Positions 54,497 to 63,257 of a stretch of 64,000 nucleotides of DNA are shown here, one piece after another. This stretch comes from Pedobacter steynii (GTDB lineage Bacteria; Bacteroidota; Bacteroidia; Sphingobacteriales; Sphingobacteriaceae): assembly GCF_001721645.1 (NCBI RefSeq), contig NZ_CP017141.1, positions 4,278,001 through 4,342,000 of the forward strand, in the 5' to 3' direction. Position 1 is the stretch's first letter, and each line of letters begins with the position of its first letter. Position numbers and translations under genes: made by a program. Below the pieces are notes generated by a model that was given only the letters and a program-made list of their open reading frames with translations, was not told the origin of the DNA and made no database searches.

Positions 54497-54580
54497 TCCT
54501 GCCACCCCGACAACAATTTAAAAACCCTCTAACTGTAAAAGTTTAGAGGTTTTTTTGGTTTTAGTCATATCGAAGATAAG
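54497..54580 (+). repeat. right direct repeat (putative attR) with tRNA-Pro 3' fragment
   Basis: Begins with the last 14 bases of tRNA-Pro (TCCTGCCACCCCGA) and continues through the same terminator as after tRNA-Pro copy 4. TAGGT-ACG just upstream (54,486-54,493) looks like the decayed T arm. No complete tRNA is present here. Confidence 0.75.
54520..54557 (+). terminator. terminator copy at the right island end
   Basis: Same hairpin as 31,104-31,142 with small changes, followed by T7. It is unrelated to any adjacent plus-strand gene, consistent with being carried along by the repeat. Confidence 0.7.
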
Positions 54581-54614
54581 CAACGGAATATCTATGTCTT
54601 TTAAATATATAATG

Positions 54615-55520
54615 CTATTCCACTCCTTGACTTTGCATCTTTATCACATATATGGCTTTACGTGCAGTAATAAATAAATGATCCCTATCTTCTCCAAAAA
54701 AGCAAACATTGGTAGGGATTTCTGTAACTTTAATCTGATCGAGCAGCTTGCCGTCTGGACTATAGATAAAAACACCTCCGGCACCAGTCAGGTATAAACG
54801 TCCCTGGTTATCCAGTGTCATGCCATCAGAACCCCGTTCAATGATCAGGTCTTTTCCAATCAGGTCTCCGTTCTTTTCGATACGGAATCTGTAGGTTTTT
54901 CCGGCGCGGTTATCTGCTACATACAAGTATTTACCATCGGGTGTACCAACAATACCATTCGGTTTAACCATCCCGCTGGCAGCTACTTTTACGGCGTTAC
55001 TACCTTTTGGAAGGTAATACACATCTTCATTTTTAAGATCAGGGGCAGTCCTTTTCCAATAATCACGCTGGTAATAGGGATCGGTAAAATACATTCCGCC
55101 ATTGGGATGGATCCAGATATCGTTTGGTCCGTTGAATTGTTTGCCAAGCTTGCTGTTTAGGACAATTTTTATTTTACCGGACGGACTTATAGACCATAGC
55201 TGTCCCTCTTCATCGGCACAGGTAATCAGGTTGCCCTTTTTATCGAAATAAGTTCCGTTGGCCCTGCCCGATTTATTCAAAAAAACAGAAAGCTGCTGAT
55301 CCCTTGCCTTATATTTCCAGATCTTATCATTCGGTTGATCGGTAAAAAATACATCTCCGTTTTTATCAACAGAGCAACCTTCCGTAAAACTGAATTTCGA
55401 AGAAACCAGTTTAAGGTCGGATTGAACAAAGAGAGGCGCACTAATACCAGACTGTGCATTCAAAAAAAATGGCGCAAATAATCCTATTGCGATTAAAAAA
55501 CTAATTCTATAAATATTCAT
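54615..55520 (-). CDS. secreted SMP-30/gluconolactonase-like protein
   Basis: A 301-residue exported beta-propeller (signal MNIYRISFLIAIGLFAPFFLNAQ) of the SMP-30/gluconolaconase/LRE family. Motifs are FTEGCSVDKNGDVFFTDQPNDKIWKY (metal-binding Glu), NGPNDIWIHPNGGMYFTDPYY and KPNGIVGTPDGKYLYVADN. It would hydrolyse sugar lactones in the envelope. It lies just outside the right island boundary and is convergent with it. Confidence 0.85.
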   Translation of the reverse strand: MNIYRISFLIAIGLFAPFFLNAQSGISAPLFVQSDLKLVSSKFSFTEGCSVDKNGDVFFTDQPNDKIWKYKARDQQLSVFLNKSGRANGTYFDKKGNLITCADEEGQLWSISPSGKIKIVLNSKLGKQFNGPNDIWIHPNGGMYFTDPYYQRDYWKRTAPDLKNEDVYYLPKGSNAVKVAASGMVKPNGIVGTPDGKYLYVADNRAGKTYRFRIEKNGDLIGKDLIIERGSDGMTLDNQGRLYLTGAGGVFIYSPDGKLLDQIKVTEIPTNVCFFGEDRDHLFITARKAIYVIKMQSQGVE

Positions 55521-56101
55521 TTCTGTGCGGATCTGTCAAAAGATAAGCCTAATCTATAACTATTTAGTAAACTGAAGCTGACTAAAATTAAAAGACCCCG
55601 TAATAGCCAACACTTTTAGGTTTGTTCCACTTTTCTGTGAGATGTATACAATGGTAAGAATCAGATAGAGGTGAACTTCTAACGGCTCCCGGAGCAGTAT
55701 GTCAATAAATTTATTACACTGAAGAGCAAGGAGGAAATAGTGTTTACAATCTTAGCCTTTAAAAAATCCCAAAACATACTAACCTAGTTTTGCTTTCTGA
55801 TCAGGGCTGGCTATACCAGATGAGGCAGCCCATTTTTTTCTATAATTCTGTTCAATTTATTCACACCCAATTAATTAATGCTAATGGACCGGTTTAGCTG
55901 GTAATAAGGCCCTATTTGCATATTGATCAAAACGCTTTTCTTTAAAAAAAAATCCAAGTAATAATGAATAAAATGAATGTATATATTTGATATATAGCTT
56001 ATTATATTTGATGTGTTTTTCGTCTGTTAACTCATTGATGCTACAATTATGAAACAATCTCGCCAAGTTGATAAAATAATTATGTACATAATGTTAAACC
56101 T
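55521..56101. other. long intergenic region upstream of the terpene locus
   Basis: About 580 bp, A/T-rich toward the right. It contains a possible -7 element at 56,003-56,010 and no supported gene; it probably holds the promoters of the divergent SMP-30 gene and terpene locus. Confidence 0.5.
56003..56010 (+). promoter_or_regulatory. possible -7 element for the terpene operon
   Basis: TATATTTG matches TAnnTTTG, 91 bp before the first gene of the operon. The nearest TTTG upstream is 13 bases away, too close for a normal -33 box, so the call is weak. Confidence 0.3.
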
Positions 56102-57073
56102 ATGCTCTCACTCACAGAAATCTACGAAAGCTATCAGGACCACGCAGGTTCTGTAACTTTTCCCTCCTCCCCAGAAAATCTATATGGTTCCATCGTTTAT
56201 TTCCTGGACTATCCAGGGAAAAGGATAAGGCCGGTTCTATGCCTGATGGGAAATGAACTTTTCGATAAAATACATCCCAATGCTTACGTTGCTGCTTATG
56301 CCATGGAACTCTTCCATAATTTTACCCTGGTGCACGACGATATCATGGACCATTCCGCAATTCGCAGAGGACGGCCGACTTTGCATGTAAAGTATGGTCA
56401 GGATACGGCAATACTTGCCGGCGATATGTTATTGATTCATGCCTATTTGCAGCTCAACAAAATAACACAGGAATACCGTACGCAGATTATAAATATATTC
56501 TCTGAGATGGCTTGTCAGGTCTGCGAAGGCCAGCAAATGGATATTGAATTTGAAGATCGGGCCATTGAATCGGTGAGCTATGCAGAATATCTTAAAATGA
56601 TTACCCTTAAAACTTCTGTTTTGTTAGGTGCTGCAGCAAAAATAGGGGCGATTATAGGTTCGGCAAGTGCTAAACAGCAAGAGGATATTTATGAGTTTGG
56701 GAAAAACATTGGAATTGCTTTTCAGATACAGGACGACTTTTTGGATGCTTTTGGGAATACCCTGAAAATGGGAAAACAAGCTGGTAGCGATATCCTGGAG
56801 AATAAAAAAACAGCACTCTTATTGAAAGCTTTTGAATTGGCAAATTCTTCGCAGAAAAATCAATTGAAAGAAGCAATGAACACGGCAGGAGAGAGCAAGG
56901 TGCAAGCTGTGATCGCAGTATATAAAGAGCTTAAAGTAGATCTGTGGGCCGATTGGGCAATTCATCATTATACGGAAATTGCTTTTAACAGTCTGGACCG
57001 GATTGAAATTCCTATCCATAAAAAAGAGAAGCTCACAGAGTTAGCTAATTCCCTGCTGGTTCGCCAATCTTAA
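56102..57073 (+). CDS. polyprenyl diphosphate synthase (likely GGPP/FPP range)
   Basis: A 323-residue trans-isoprenyl diphosphate synthase that condenses IPP with allylic diphosphates. The first Asp-rich motif is HDDIMD (Asp79, Asp80, Asp83) and the second QDDFLD (Asp211, Asp212, Asp215). GKRIRPVL and GDMLLIHAY are typical. The residue five before the first motif is Phe74 and the fourth is Thr75, a pattern seen in C20-making archaeal-type enzymes, so GGPP is a reasonable guess; FPP is not excluded. It heads the terpene operon, 56 bp before dxs. Confidence 0.9.
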   Translation: MLSLTEIYESYQDHAGSVTFPSSPENLYGSIVYFLDYPGKRIRPVLCLMGNELFDKIHPNAYVAAYAMELFHNFTLVHDDIMDHSAIRRGRPTLHVKYGQDTAILAGDMLLIHAYLQLNKITQEYRTQIINIFSEMACQVCEGQQMDIEFEDRAIESVSYAEYLKMITLKTSVLLGAAAKIGAIIGSASAKQQEDIYEFGKNIGIAFQIQDDFLDAFGNTLKMGKQAGSDILENKKTALLLKAFELANSSQKNQLKEAMNTAGESKVQAVIAVYKELKVDLWADWAIHHYTEIAFNSLDRIEIPIHKKEKLTELANSLLVRQS

Positions 57074-57129
57074 GGTTATGCTGATCGGGTCACAGGACCA
57101 CCCGAAGTTCACCATTAAAATACCTTTCT

Positions 57130-59079
57130 ATGAAAACAAAACTAAAATTATCTCTGCTTGACCACATCAATTATCCCGCTGATTTACGGAAGATGCGGGT
57201 CAGTCAACTCCCACAGGTATGTGAGGAACTGCGCTCCTTTATTATTGATACAGTAAGTTTAAATGGTGGACATTTCGGAGCAAGCCTGGGAACTGTAGAA
57301 CTCACAACGGCATTGCATTATGTGATGAACACTCCTTACGATCAGCTGATTTGGGATGTTGGCCATCAGGCTTACGGACATAAGATACTTACCGGAAGAA
57401 AGCCCTTCTTTGATACCAACAGAAAGCATAAAGGGATCAGTGGTTTCCCAAGAAGAGATGAAAGTGAATACGATACCTTTGGGACTGGCCATTCTTCCAC
57501 CTCTATATCTGCAGCACTTGGAATGGCCCTGGCAGCAAAACAGAAGGGCGAACATGATAAGCAGCATGTTGCTGTGATTGGTGATGGAGCAATGACTGCA
57601 GGCCTGGCTTTTGAAGCCCTTAATCATGCTGGTATTGCGGGAACTAACCTTATTGTGATCCTAAACGACAATTGCATGTCTATAGATCCCAATGTTGGTG
57701 CCTTAAAAGAATACCTCACACACCTTACCCTTTCAAAGGCCTACAATAAGATCAGAAGAAAAGTAGGGAATACACTTAATAAGATCCCGGTTGTTGGTGA
57801 ATTTTCTAAAGACGTACTCAATCATGCTAAAGCAGGTCTGAAAAGTGCATTTGCAGAGCAGGCCAATTTCTTTGAAGCATTGAACATGCGGTATTTTGGG
57901 CCGGTCGACGGTCATGATGTGATCAAATTAACAGCTATCCTGGCAGACTTAAAACAAATTCCAGGGCCTAAATTATTGCATGTGATGACTACCAAAGGGA
58001 AAGGGTTTTTACCCGCCGAAGAAGAAAAAACCTTATGGCACTTTCCAGGGTTATTTGATAAAGTAACCGGAGAAATCCACAAAAAGGCATCGACGACCTT
58101 ACAGCCACCAAAATACCAGGATGTTTTTGGACATACCATCATAGAGCTTGCCGAATTAAATGATAAAATAGTAGGCATTACACCGGCCATGCTTTCAGGT
58201 TCATCATTGAAATTTATGATGGAAAAGATGCCGCACCGTACATTTGATGTCGGTATTTGCGAACAGCATGCCGTTACGTTATCGGCGGGCATGGCCACAC
58301 AGGGCCTAAAAGTTTTTTGCAATATCTATTCTTCCTTTATGCAGAGGGGATATGATCAAATGATCCATGATGTGGTTTTACAAAAATTACCCGTCATCTT
58401 TTGTTTAGACCGTGGTGGTTTGGTAGGCGAAGATGGGCCTACGCACCATGGCATTTATGATATTGCGTATTCCCGTTGTTTGCCTGGCGTAATCATCAGT
58501 TCCCCAATGAACGAATCCGAGCTTCGCAACCTCATGTATACCGCACAACTGGACAAAACAGACCAGCCATTTATTGTTCGTTATCCCAGAGGACGGGGGG
58601 TGATGCCAGAGTGGAGAAAGCCTTTTGAGGAAATAGAAATTGGAAAAGGAAGGATCATCAGGGAAGGAGCAGATATCGCTATTCTAAGCTTTGGTCACCC
58701 TGGGAATTTTGCGAATGATGCCTGCCTGGATTTGGAGAAAGAAGGAATCTATTCAGGTCTTTTTGATATGAGGTTTGTGAAACCACTAGATAAAGATCTA
58801 CTCCACCATGTGTTTCAGAACTATACGCATATCATTACTGTAGAAGATGGCTGTAAGGTTGGCGGGTTCGGAACAGCAGTAGCCGAATTTAGGACTGAAT
58901 ATAAGTATCAGGCCGACTTACAGATCCTTGGTGTACCAGACCAGATTGTTGAGCATGGAAAAGTGGAGGAACTGTATAGAGAATGCATGTACGATAAAGA
59001 AGGAATCATGTACACGGTGAGAGCGTCGAAAGCATCGATAATGTCTTTAAGGAAAGAAGTATTAACCGCTAGATTCTAG
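57130..59079 (+). CDS. dxs: 1-deoxy-D-xylulose-5-phosphate synthase
   Basis: A 649-residue thiamine-diphosphate enzyme, first and often rate-limiting step of the MEP isoprenoid pathway. GHQAYGHKILTGRK and SAALGMALAAK are in the N-terminal part, the TPP/Mg motif GDGAMTAG is near residue 150, and the catalytic Glu in VGICEQHAVTLSAGMA near 374. Length and motifs are complete. Placed between a prenyl synthase and ispH, it is probably a dedicated copy boosting precursor supply; whether a second dxs exists elsewhere cannot be seen. Confidence 0.95.
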   Translation: MKTKLKLSLLDHINYPADLRKMRVSQLPQVCEELRSFIIDTVSLNGGHFGASLGTVELTTALHYVMNTPYDQLIWDVGHQAYGHKILTGRKPFFDTNRKHKGISGFPRRDESEYDTFGTGHSSTSISAALGMALAAKQKGEHDKQHVAVIGDGAMTAGLAFEALNHAGIAGTNLIVILNDNCMSIDPNVGALKEYLTHLTLSKAYNKIRRKVGNTLNKIPVVGEFSKDVLNHAKAGLKSAFAEQANFFEALNMRYFGPVDGHDVIKLTAILADLKQIPGPKLLHVMTTKGKGFLPAEEEKTLWHFPGLFDKVTGEIHKKASTTLQPPKYQDVFGHTIIELAELNDKIVGITPAMLSGSSLKFMMEKMPHRTFDVGICEQHAVTLSAGMATQGLKVFCNIYSSFMQRGYDQMIHDVVLQKLPVIFCLDRGGLVGEDGPTHHGIYDIAYSRCLPGVIISSPMNESELRNLMYTAQLDKTDQPFIVRYPRGRGVMPEWRKPFEEIEIGKGRIIREGADIAILSFGHPGNFANDACLDLEKEGIYSGLFDMRFVKPLDKDLLHHVFQNYTHIITVEDGCKVGGFGTAVAEFRTEYKYQADLQILGVPDQIVEHGKVEELYRECMYDKEGIMYTVRASKASIMSLRKEVLTARF

Positions 59080-59083
59080 AAAC

Positions 59084-60283
59084 GTGAAAGCATTTAATAT
59101 TCCTGAAATTTATAGAAGCGAATTCATTACGACCATAAAAAAAGGCAGACAGGAGAAGGACCGCTTAAAAAGAGATTTTATGCCATCCATACTTGATTTT
59201 GGTAAAGTCAGGATCCATCTCGCCCGTCATTTTGGATTCTGTTTTGGTGTGGAGAATGCCATAGAGATTGCCTATGCGGCTATTAAAGAGAATCCGGGTA
59301 AAAAGATCTATTTGTTAAGTGAGATCATTCACAATTCGCATGTCAATATGGCTTTACAGGAGAATGGGGTTCGGTTTATTATGGATACCGCAGGAAATCA
59401 GCTTATCCCATGGGATGAAATCAAAAGAGAAGACGTCATCATTATTCCTGCTTTTGGTACCACCCTGGAAATGGAGCGTATTTTAAAGGCAAAAAAAATT
59501 CAGCAGATCTATTATAAGAGCAAGTGCCCTTTTGTGGAAAAAGTATGGACCAGGGTTTCCCAGATTGCTAATAACGATTATACCGTCATCGTGCATGGAA
59601 AGCCTGATCATGAAGAGACCAGGGCCACATTCTCACACAGTAAAAGCGTAGCACCTTCGGTAATCATCAAAGATCTGCAGGAGGCCATATTACTGGCCGA
59701 TTTTATTCTTGACAGAAGACCTCCGGATGAGTTTGCAAAGGTCTTCAAGGACAGGTATTCTGAGGGATTTAATGTCATGCAGGATTTAACCCGGATAGGA
59801 GTGGTTAATCAGACGACTTTACTGGCCAGCGATACCCAGGAAATAGCCGACTATTTAATGCAAACCATGAGAGAGAAATACGGCATAAATGAGGAGGATA
59901 CCTCAGCTCATTTCGCAAACATGAAAGATACCCTTTGCTATGCGACAAATGACAATCAAAGTGCAGTGATCAGTATGTTGTCCTTAGATGCAGACCTGGC
60001 CATTGTCGTAGGAGGGTATAATAGTTCAAATACCTCCCATCTGGTGGAGTTGTGTGAAGAAAAAGTGCCTACCTACTTTATTTCCTCTAGCGACAGTATG
60101 GTCTCTGACGACAAAATTATTCATTGGGACATTCATTACCAAAGGTTAAAGGTTACCTCTTCCTATCTGCCAGACAAAGATGCAGTGGTGATCCACTTAA
60201 CCAGTGGCGCTTCCTGTCCGGATATTCTGATTGAAAATGTGATCATTAAACTGCTTTCCTTTTACAATTTATCGTTGAATTAA
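59084..60283 (+). CDS. ispH: 4-hydroxy-3-methylbut-2-enyl diphosphate reductase, long form
   Basis: A 399-residue iron-sulfur enzyme making IPP and DMAPP in the last MEP step. Cluster cysteines are Cys53 (HFGFCFGVENA), Cys148 (KCPFVEKVW) and Cys285 (DTLCYATND). It is about 100 residues longer than the common bacterial form. The N-terminal 40-residue extension, VHGKPDHEETRATFSHS and the long C-terminus resemble the cyanobacterial and plant type. It starts with GTG 4 bp after the dxs stop, so translation is probably coupled. Confidence 0.93.
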   Translation: MKAFNIPEIYRSEFITTIKKGRQEKDRLKRDFMPSILDFGKVRIHLARHFGFCFGVENAIEIAYAAIKENPGKKIYLLSEIIHNSHVNMALQENGVRFIMDTAGNQLIPWDEIKREDVIIIPAFGTTLEMERILKAKKIQQIYYKSKCPFVEKVWTRVSQIANNDYTVIVHGKPDHEETRATFSHSKSVAPSVIIKDLQEAILLADFILDRRPPDEFAKVFKDRYSEGFNVMQDLTRIGVVNQTTLLASDTQEIADYLMQTMREKYGINEEDTSAHFANMKDTLCYATNDNQSAVISMLSLDADLAIVVGGYNSSNTSHLVELCEEKVPTYFISSSDSMVSDDKIIHWDIHYQRLKVTSSYLPDKDAVVIHLTSGASCPDILIENVIIKLLSFYNLSLN

Positions 60284-60382
60284 TACTCAAAATCAGCCCT
60301 ATGACGATAATGTGCCCATCAAATAAAGCTGCAATATTAAAAACAAAGCGACAATGAATTTATAAATTAAAAGAAACCTATT

Positions 60383-61393
60383 ATGAATGCACACATGCTT
60401 TCCCGATTTCATTACCCTTTCCCCATGCTTAAGAATCCTTCAGCAGATGCGCTGCAGGAAATTACGGACAATGAGTGGATTGATGGGGAGTACCTATGGC
60501 TGTACAGGGATGATCCAGATACCAGGCAGAAGTATAAGAAAACCAAAACTGCCCATATCGCCTCTCAATGGTTCCCCACAGCCAGTCCGGAGCGTTTAAA
60601 ACCCATTTGCAGGTTCATGTTATGGACACTGTATAATGACGATAAATATGAAGAAGGAACCCCGGAGGAAAGCCGGCTTGTTCATCAGCGGTCTGTGGAT
60701 GTACTCAGAGGGAATCTGACTGCTGAACAAGCCCAGATCCCTTTAGGCGGTTTGCTGGCGTCCCTGAGGAAGGAACTCCTGCAGTTTATTCCGGTCGAAT
60801 CGTTGCATCGTTTTATTGCTGCACTGGATAAGTACTTTAAGGGCCTGGAGCAGGAACTCATTTACAAATCTAAAAAAGCCTTTCCAACTATAGAGGAATG
60901 TATTGCTATCCGCGAGGATTCGCTCTGCCTTTTTCCATTTTTGGAACTGGCAGATGTAGAAACGAAACTACCCTTGCCAGCTGATATTTATGGGCATCCG
61001 GTGATACAACGGCTTAAAACCCTGGCCAGTCAAATGATGGTTTATTTTAATGAGGTACAATCTGTGATCAAGGATGAAGCAACCGATAGCATTTATTATA
61101 ACGTGGTCAAAGTGATTCAGCATAACCGGAACATTTCTTTAGAGGAAGCATGCCTGGAGGATCTTCGCATCCACAATGAAGCGCTGGAAGAGTTTGTTCA
61201 TCTGCAACAATCTTTACCCGATTTCGGGGAATGGCACGATGCAGTCGTGAACCGGGTTCATTATATCAGTATGACCCTGAGCGGATGGAAGAATGTGTCA
61301 TCAAAAATGGAACGGTACAATTCGTTGAATGGGTTTCCTTCAGCAGAAAGAGTGAAATCAATAATCGTTCCTCATCAATTCTTTGTAAAATAA
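60383..61393 (+). CDS. class I terpene synthase 1
   Basis: A 336-residue class I terpene cyclase. The Asp-rich motif is NDDKYEE (Asp86, Asp87, Glu90). The second metal motif is NEVQSVIKDE (Asn223, Ser227, Asp231), with Glu in place of the usual second-position Asp. Arg177 is exactly 46 residues before Asn223, where the pyrophosphate sensor sits, and the C-terminal Arg311-Tyr312 pair is present. Ionisation of FPP or GGPP is expected; the product cannot be predicted. It is only distantly similar to the next gene. Confidence 0.85.
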   Translation: MNAHMLSRFHYPFPMLKNPSADALQEITDNEWIDGEYLWLYRDDPDTRQKYKKTKTAHIASQWFPTASPERLKPICRFMLWTLYNDDKYEEGTPEESRLVHQRSVDVLRGNLTAEQAQIPLGGLLASLRKELLQFIPVESLHRFIAALDKYFKGLEQELIYKSKKAFPTIEECIAIREDSLCLFPFLELADVETKLPLPADIYGHPVIQRLKTLASQMMVYFNEVQSVIKDEATDSIYYNVVKVIQHNRNISLEEACLEDLRIHNEALEEFVHLQQSLPDFGEWHDAVVNRVHYISMTLSGWKNVSSKMERYNSLNGFPSAERVKSIIVPHQFFVK

Positions 61394-61431
61394 CTAAGTG
61401 AACAGTTAAATTAAACATACCTCTAAAAAAA

Positions 61432-62427
61432 ATGAAACCGGAAGAATATAATTCAAAAGATTACCTGCCACGTGGCCATTATCCCTGGCCAGACCTTATT
61501 AACCCGCATGCGGAGCAAATGGGAAAAGATATGGACGGATGGATCGACAATGACTACACTTTCCTGACGGAAAAACAGCGTGAAATATATAAGAAAATGA
61601 GGCTGCACATGTGCACTGCGCGTATGTGGCCGGACTTAACCTATGAGCAGAGTATTCCCTGCAACAGGTTCATGCTCCAGTATGTCGCTCTTGATGATCA
61701 GGTGGAACATTCATCCCTGGAGGAAATCCAACAGTTAAGGATTCGTTGTGTAGACATTCTCAAAGGGGCCCGGCCTGGACCGGAAGAAAATGCACTCTAT
61801 CAGCATATGGCCTTGATCAGGGATGAATTCCGCGCTTTGATGCCTGATATATGGGTGGAGCGTTTTATTTATTATTTCTATCAATCCTTCAGATATGGGA
61901 TTGAATTGGAGTATCCTTATAAAATAGCGCAGCGCCCGCCGTCGCTCACGCTTTTCAAAACCATTCGTGAGTATTCTGTTCTTATGCGCCCATATCTGAT
62001 CTTAGGTGAAATTGAATCGGGACTTGTCCTGCCGGAACATATTTTTGAGCATATTGTTGTTCAAAAAATGATATCTCATATGACCTTGGTTGTTGCCTGG
62101 CAAAATGACATTCATTCCCTGCCAAAAGAAATGGCAAAGGGAACAGAAGTTTTTAACCTGGTCTTTGTATTACAGCAGGAATATAATCTTTCACTGAAGG
62201 AGGCCTGCGAGCAGGCATTTCGCATCCATAATGAAGAATTGGCAAAAGCGCTTGCCTTACACGCTGAGTATCGTGAGTTTGGTGAATTTCAGGAGCATGT
62301 AGACAAATTCGTCTATTATGCGGGAGTCGGGCTTCAGGGAGTGAATTCTTTTTATCTGGAAACAGAAAGATACCGGCATGGAGGAGTAGGTTTTGCCTGG
62401 CCGGAGAATAATGCGGTTGCAGAATAA
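61432..62427 (+). CDS. class I terpene synthase 2
   Basis: A 331-residue class I terpene cyclase. The Asp-rich motif is LDDQVE (Asp88, Asp89, Glu92). The NSE motif is complete, NDIHSLPKE (Asn225, Ser229, Glu233). Arg179 is 46 residues before Asn225 as sensor, and the Arg313-Tyr314 pair is present. It starts 38 bp after synthase 1, and the terminator follows. It appears functional; product unknown. Confidence 0.88.
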   Translation: MKPEEYNSKDYLPRGHYPWPDLINPHAEQMGKDMDGWIDNDYTFLTEKQREIYKKMRLHMCTARMWPDLTYEQSIPCNRFMLQYVALDDQVEHSSLEEIQQLRIRCVDILKGARPGPEENALYQHMALIRDEFRALMPDIWVERFIYYFYQSFRYGIELEYPYKIAQRPPSLTLFKTIREYSVLMRPYLILGEIESGLVLPEHIFEHIVVQKMISHMTLVVAWQNDIHSLPKEMAKGTEVFNLVFVLQQEYNLSLKEACEQAFRIHNEELAKALALHAEYREFGEFQEHVDKFVYYAGVGLQGVNSFYLETERYRHGGVGFAWPENNAVAE

Positions 62428-62448
62428 TACACCAAATCAGAACGCTAC

Positions 62449-62509
62449 AAAAAACCTTTAAATGTCACGATTTAGAGGTTTTTTTCGTTTTGTTCCTATT
62501 AAAGAAAAG
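62449..62509 (+). terminator. terminator of the terpene operon, member of a repeated terminator family
   Basis: AAAAAACCTTTAAAT pairs with ATTTAGAGGTTTTTT (one G-T pair), followed by a T run. From 62,471 to 62,509 it matches 31,126-31,164 at 34 of 39 positions, so the same terminator sequence exists at three places in this window. Confidence 0.82.
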
Positions 62510-62557
62510 CAAGGGAGAAGATCCGCCTTTTAATTAATATCTGATTATGGAGATCGA

Positions 62558-63130
62558 TTACTTTATTACTCGTTTGCCCTGAATTGCGTAGTGATTTTTC
62601 AGGTATTTTACCGACAAAGAGATTTGATTCTCAACCGTCCTTTTTGAAATGGAAAGTTTAACGGCTATTTCGGAATTGCTGAGCTGTCCGAATTTGCTTA
62701 GTAAAAAGATCTCTTTACATCGTTCAGGTAAGCCATTAAGTAAACCATTGATGCGGGAGTGGATTTCAGTATTAATCATGTCGGTTTCGCCGGCATTGCG
62801 CTCGACGTTATTATTTTCGAACATTTCGTAACTGTTCACGTAAACCAGGTTGTTGTTTTTTCTGGCCTTAAGGACGTTATAAACACGGAAACGAGCGGCT
62901 GAAGCAAGGTAGTTTTTAAAGATTAAAATATTAGAAACACCTCTTTTAAGCCAGATATTTAAGAAAATGTCGTTTACAATTTCCAGGCAGGCATCCTGAT
63001 CATGGAGGTAGAAAAAAGCTTTCTTATAGACTAGCGCCCAATACCTTTCATAAAGCATATCAAATGCCTTCCTGTCGTCCCGTTTAACCGCGGAGAACAG
63101 TTCTTCATCTGTGAGCTGCGTTAATGCCAT
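62558..63130 (-). CDS. ECF sigma factor (FecI-like)
   Basis: A 190-residue extracytoplasmic-function sigma factor. Region 2 is AFDMLYERYWALVYKKAFFYLHDQDACLEIVNDIFLNIW at about 21-60. Region 4 is LPERCKEIFLLSKFGQLSNSEIAVKLSISKRTVENQ at about 135-170. It is divergent from the FecR-type gene, the usual sigma/anti-sigma pair that controls TonB-dependent or SusCD uptake systems in Bacteroidota. Confidence 0.92.
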   Translation of the reverse strand: MALTQLTDEELFSAVKRDDRKAFDMLYERYWALVYKKAFFYLHDQDACLEIVNDIFLNIWLKRGVSNILIFKNYLASAARFRVYNVLKARKNNNLVYVNSYEMFENNNVERNAGETDMINTEIHSRINGLLNGLPERCKEIFLLSKFGQLSNSEIAVKLSISKRTVENQISLSVKYLKNHYAIQGKRVIK

Positions 63131-63257
63131 TTTGAGTTAGGTATAGTTTGGTTATTGAAATATAAAAAAAGGTTTTTTTATTCACCTTACCAAAAAAATA
63201 TTAAAGTTATGTGAGTTGTTGAAGAACTTGTTGTCTATACACATACCAAATATATCC

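Larger units (their letters stand above)
31081..54580. mobile_element. candidate tRNA-Pro-associated genomic island
   Basis: Bounded by direct repeats made of the 3' end of tRNA-Pro plus its terminator (31,081-31,164 and 54,497-54,580), spaced 23,416 bp. The first 53 bases are identical and 80 of 84 match overall. A tRNA 3' end duplicated in the same orientation is the usual scar of a tyrosine-integrase element. The interior has accessory genes and an IS66 remnant, but no integrase, relaxase or phage gene was seen. If real, it is a decayed or non-autonomous element. Confidence 0.6.

Noticed and set aside
31081..54580. Reading the island as a prophage
   Set aside because: No capsid, terminase, tail, lysis or phage replication gene is seen; the cargo is metabolic and stress-related.
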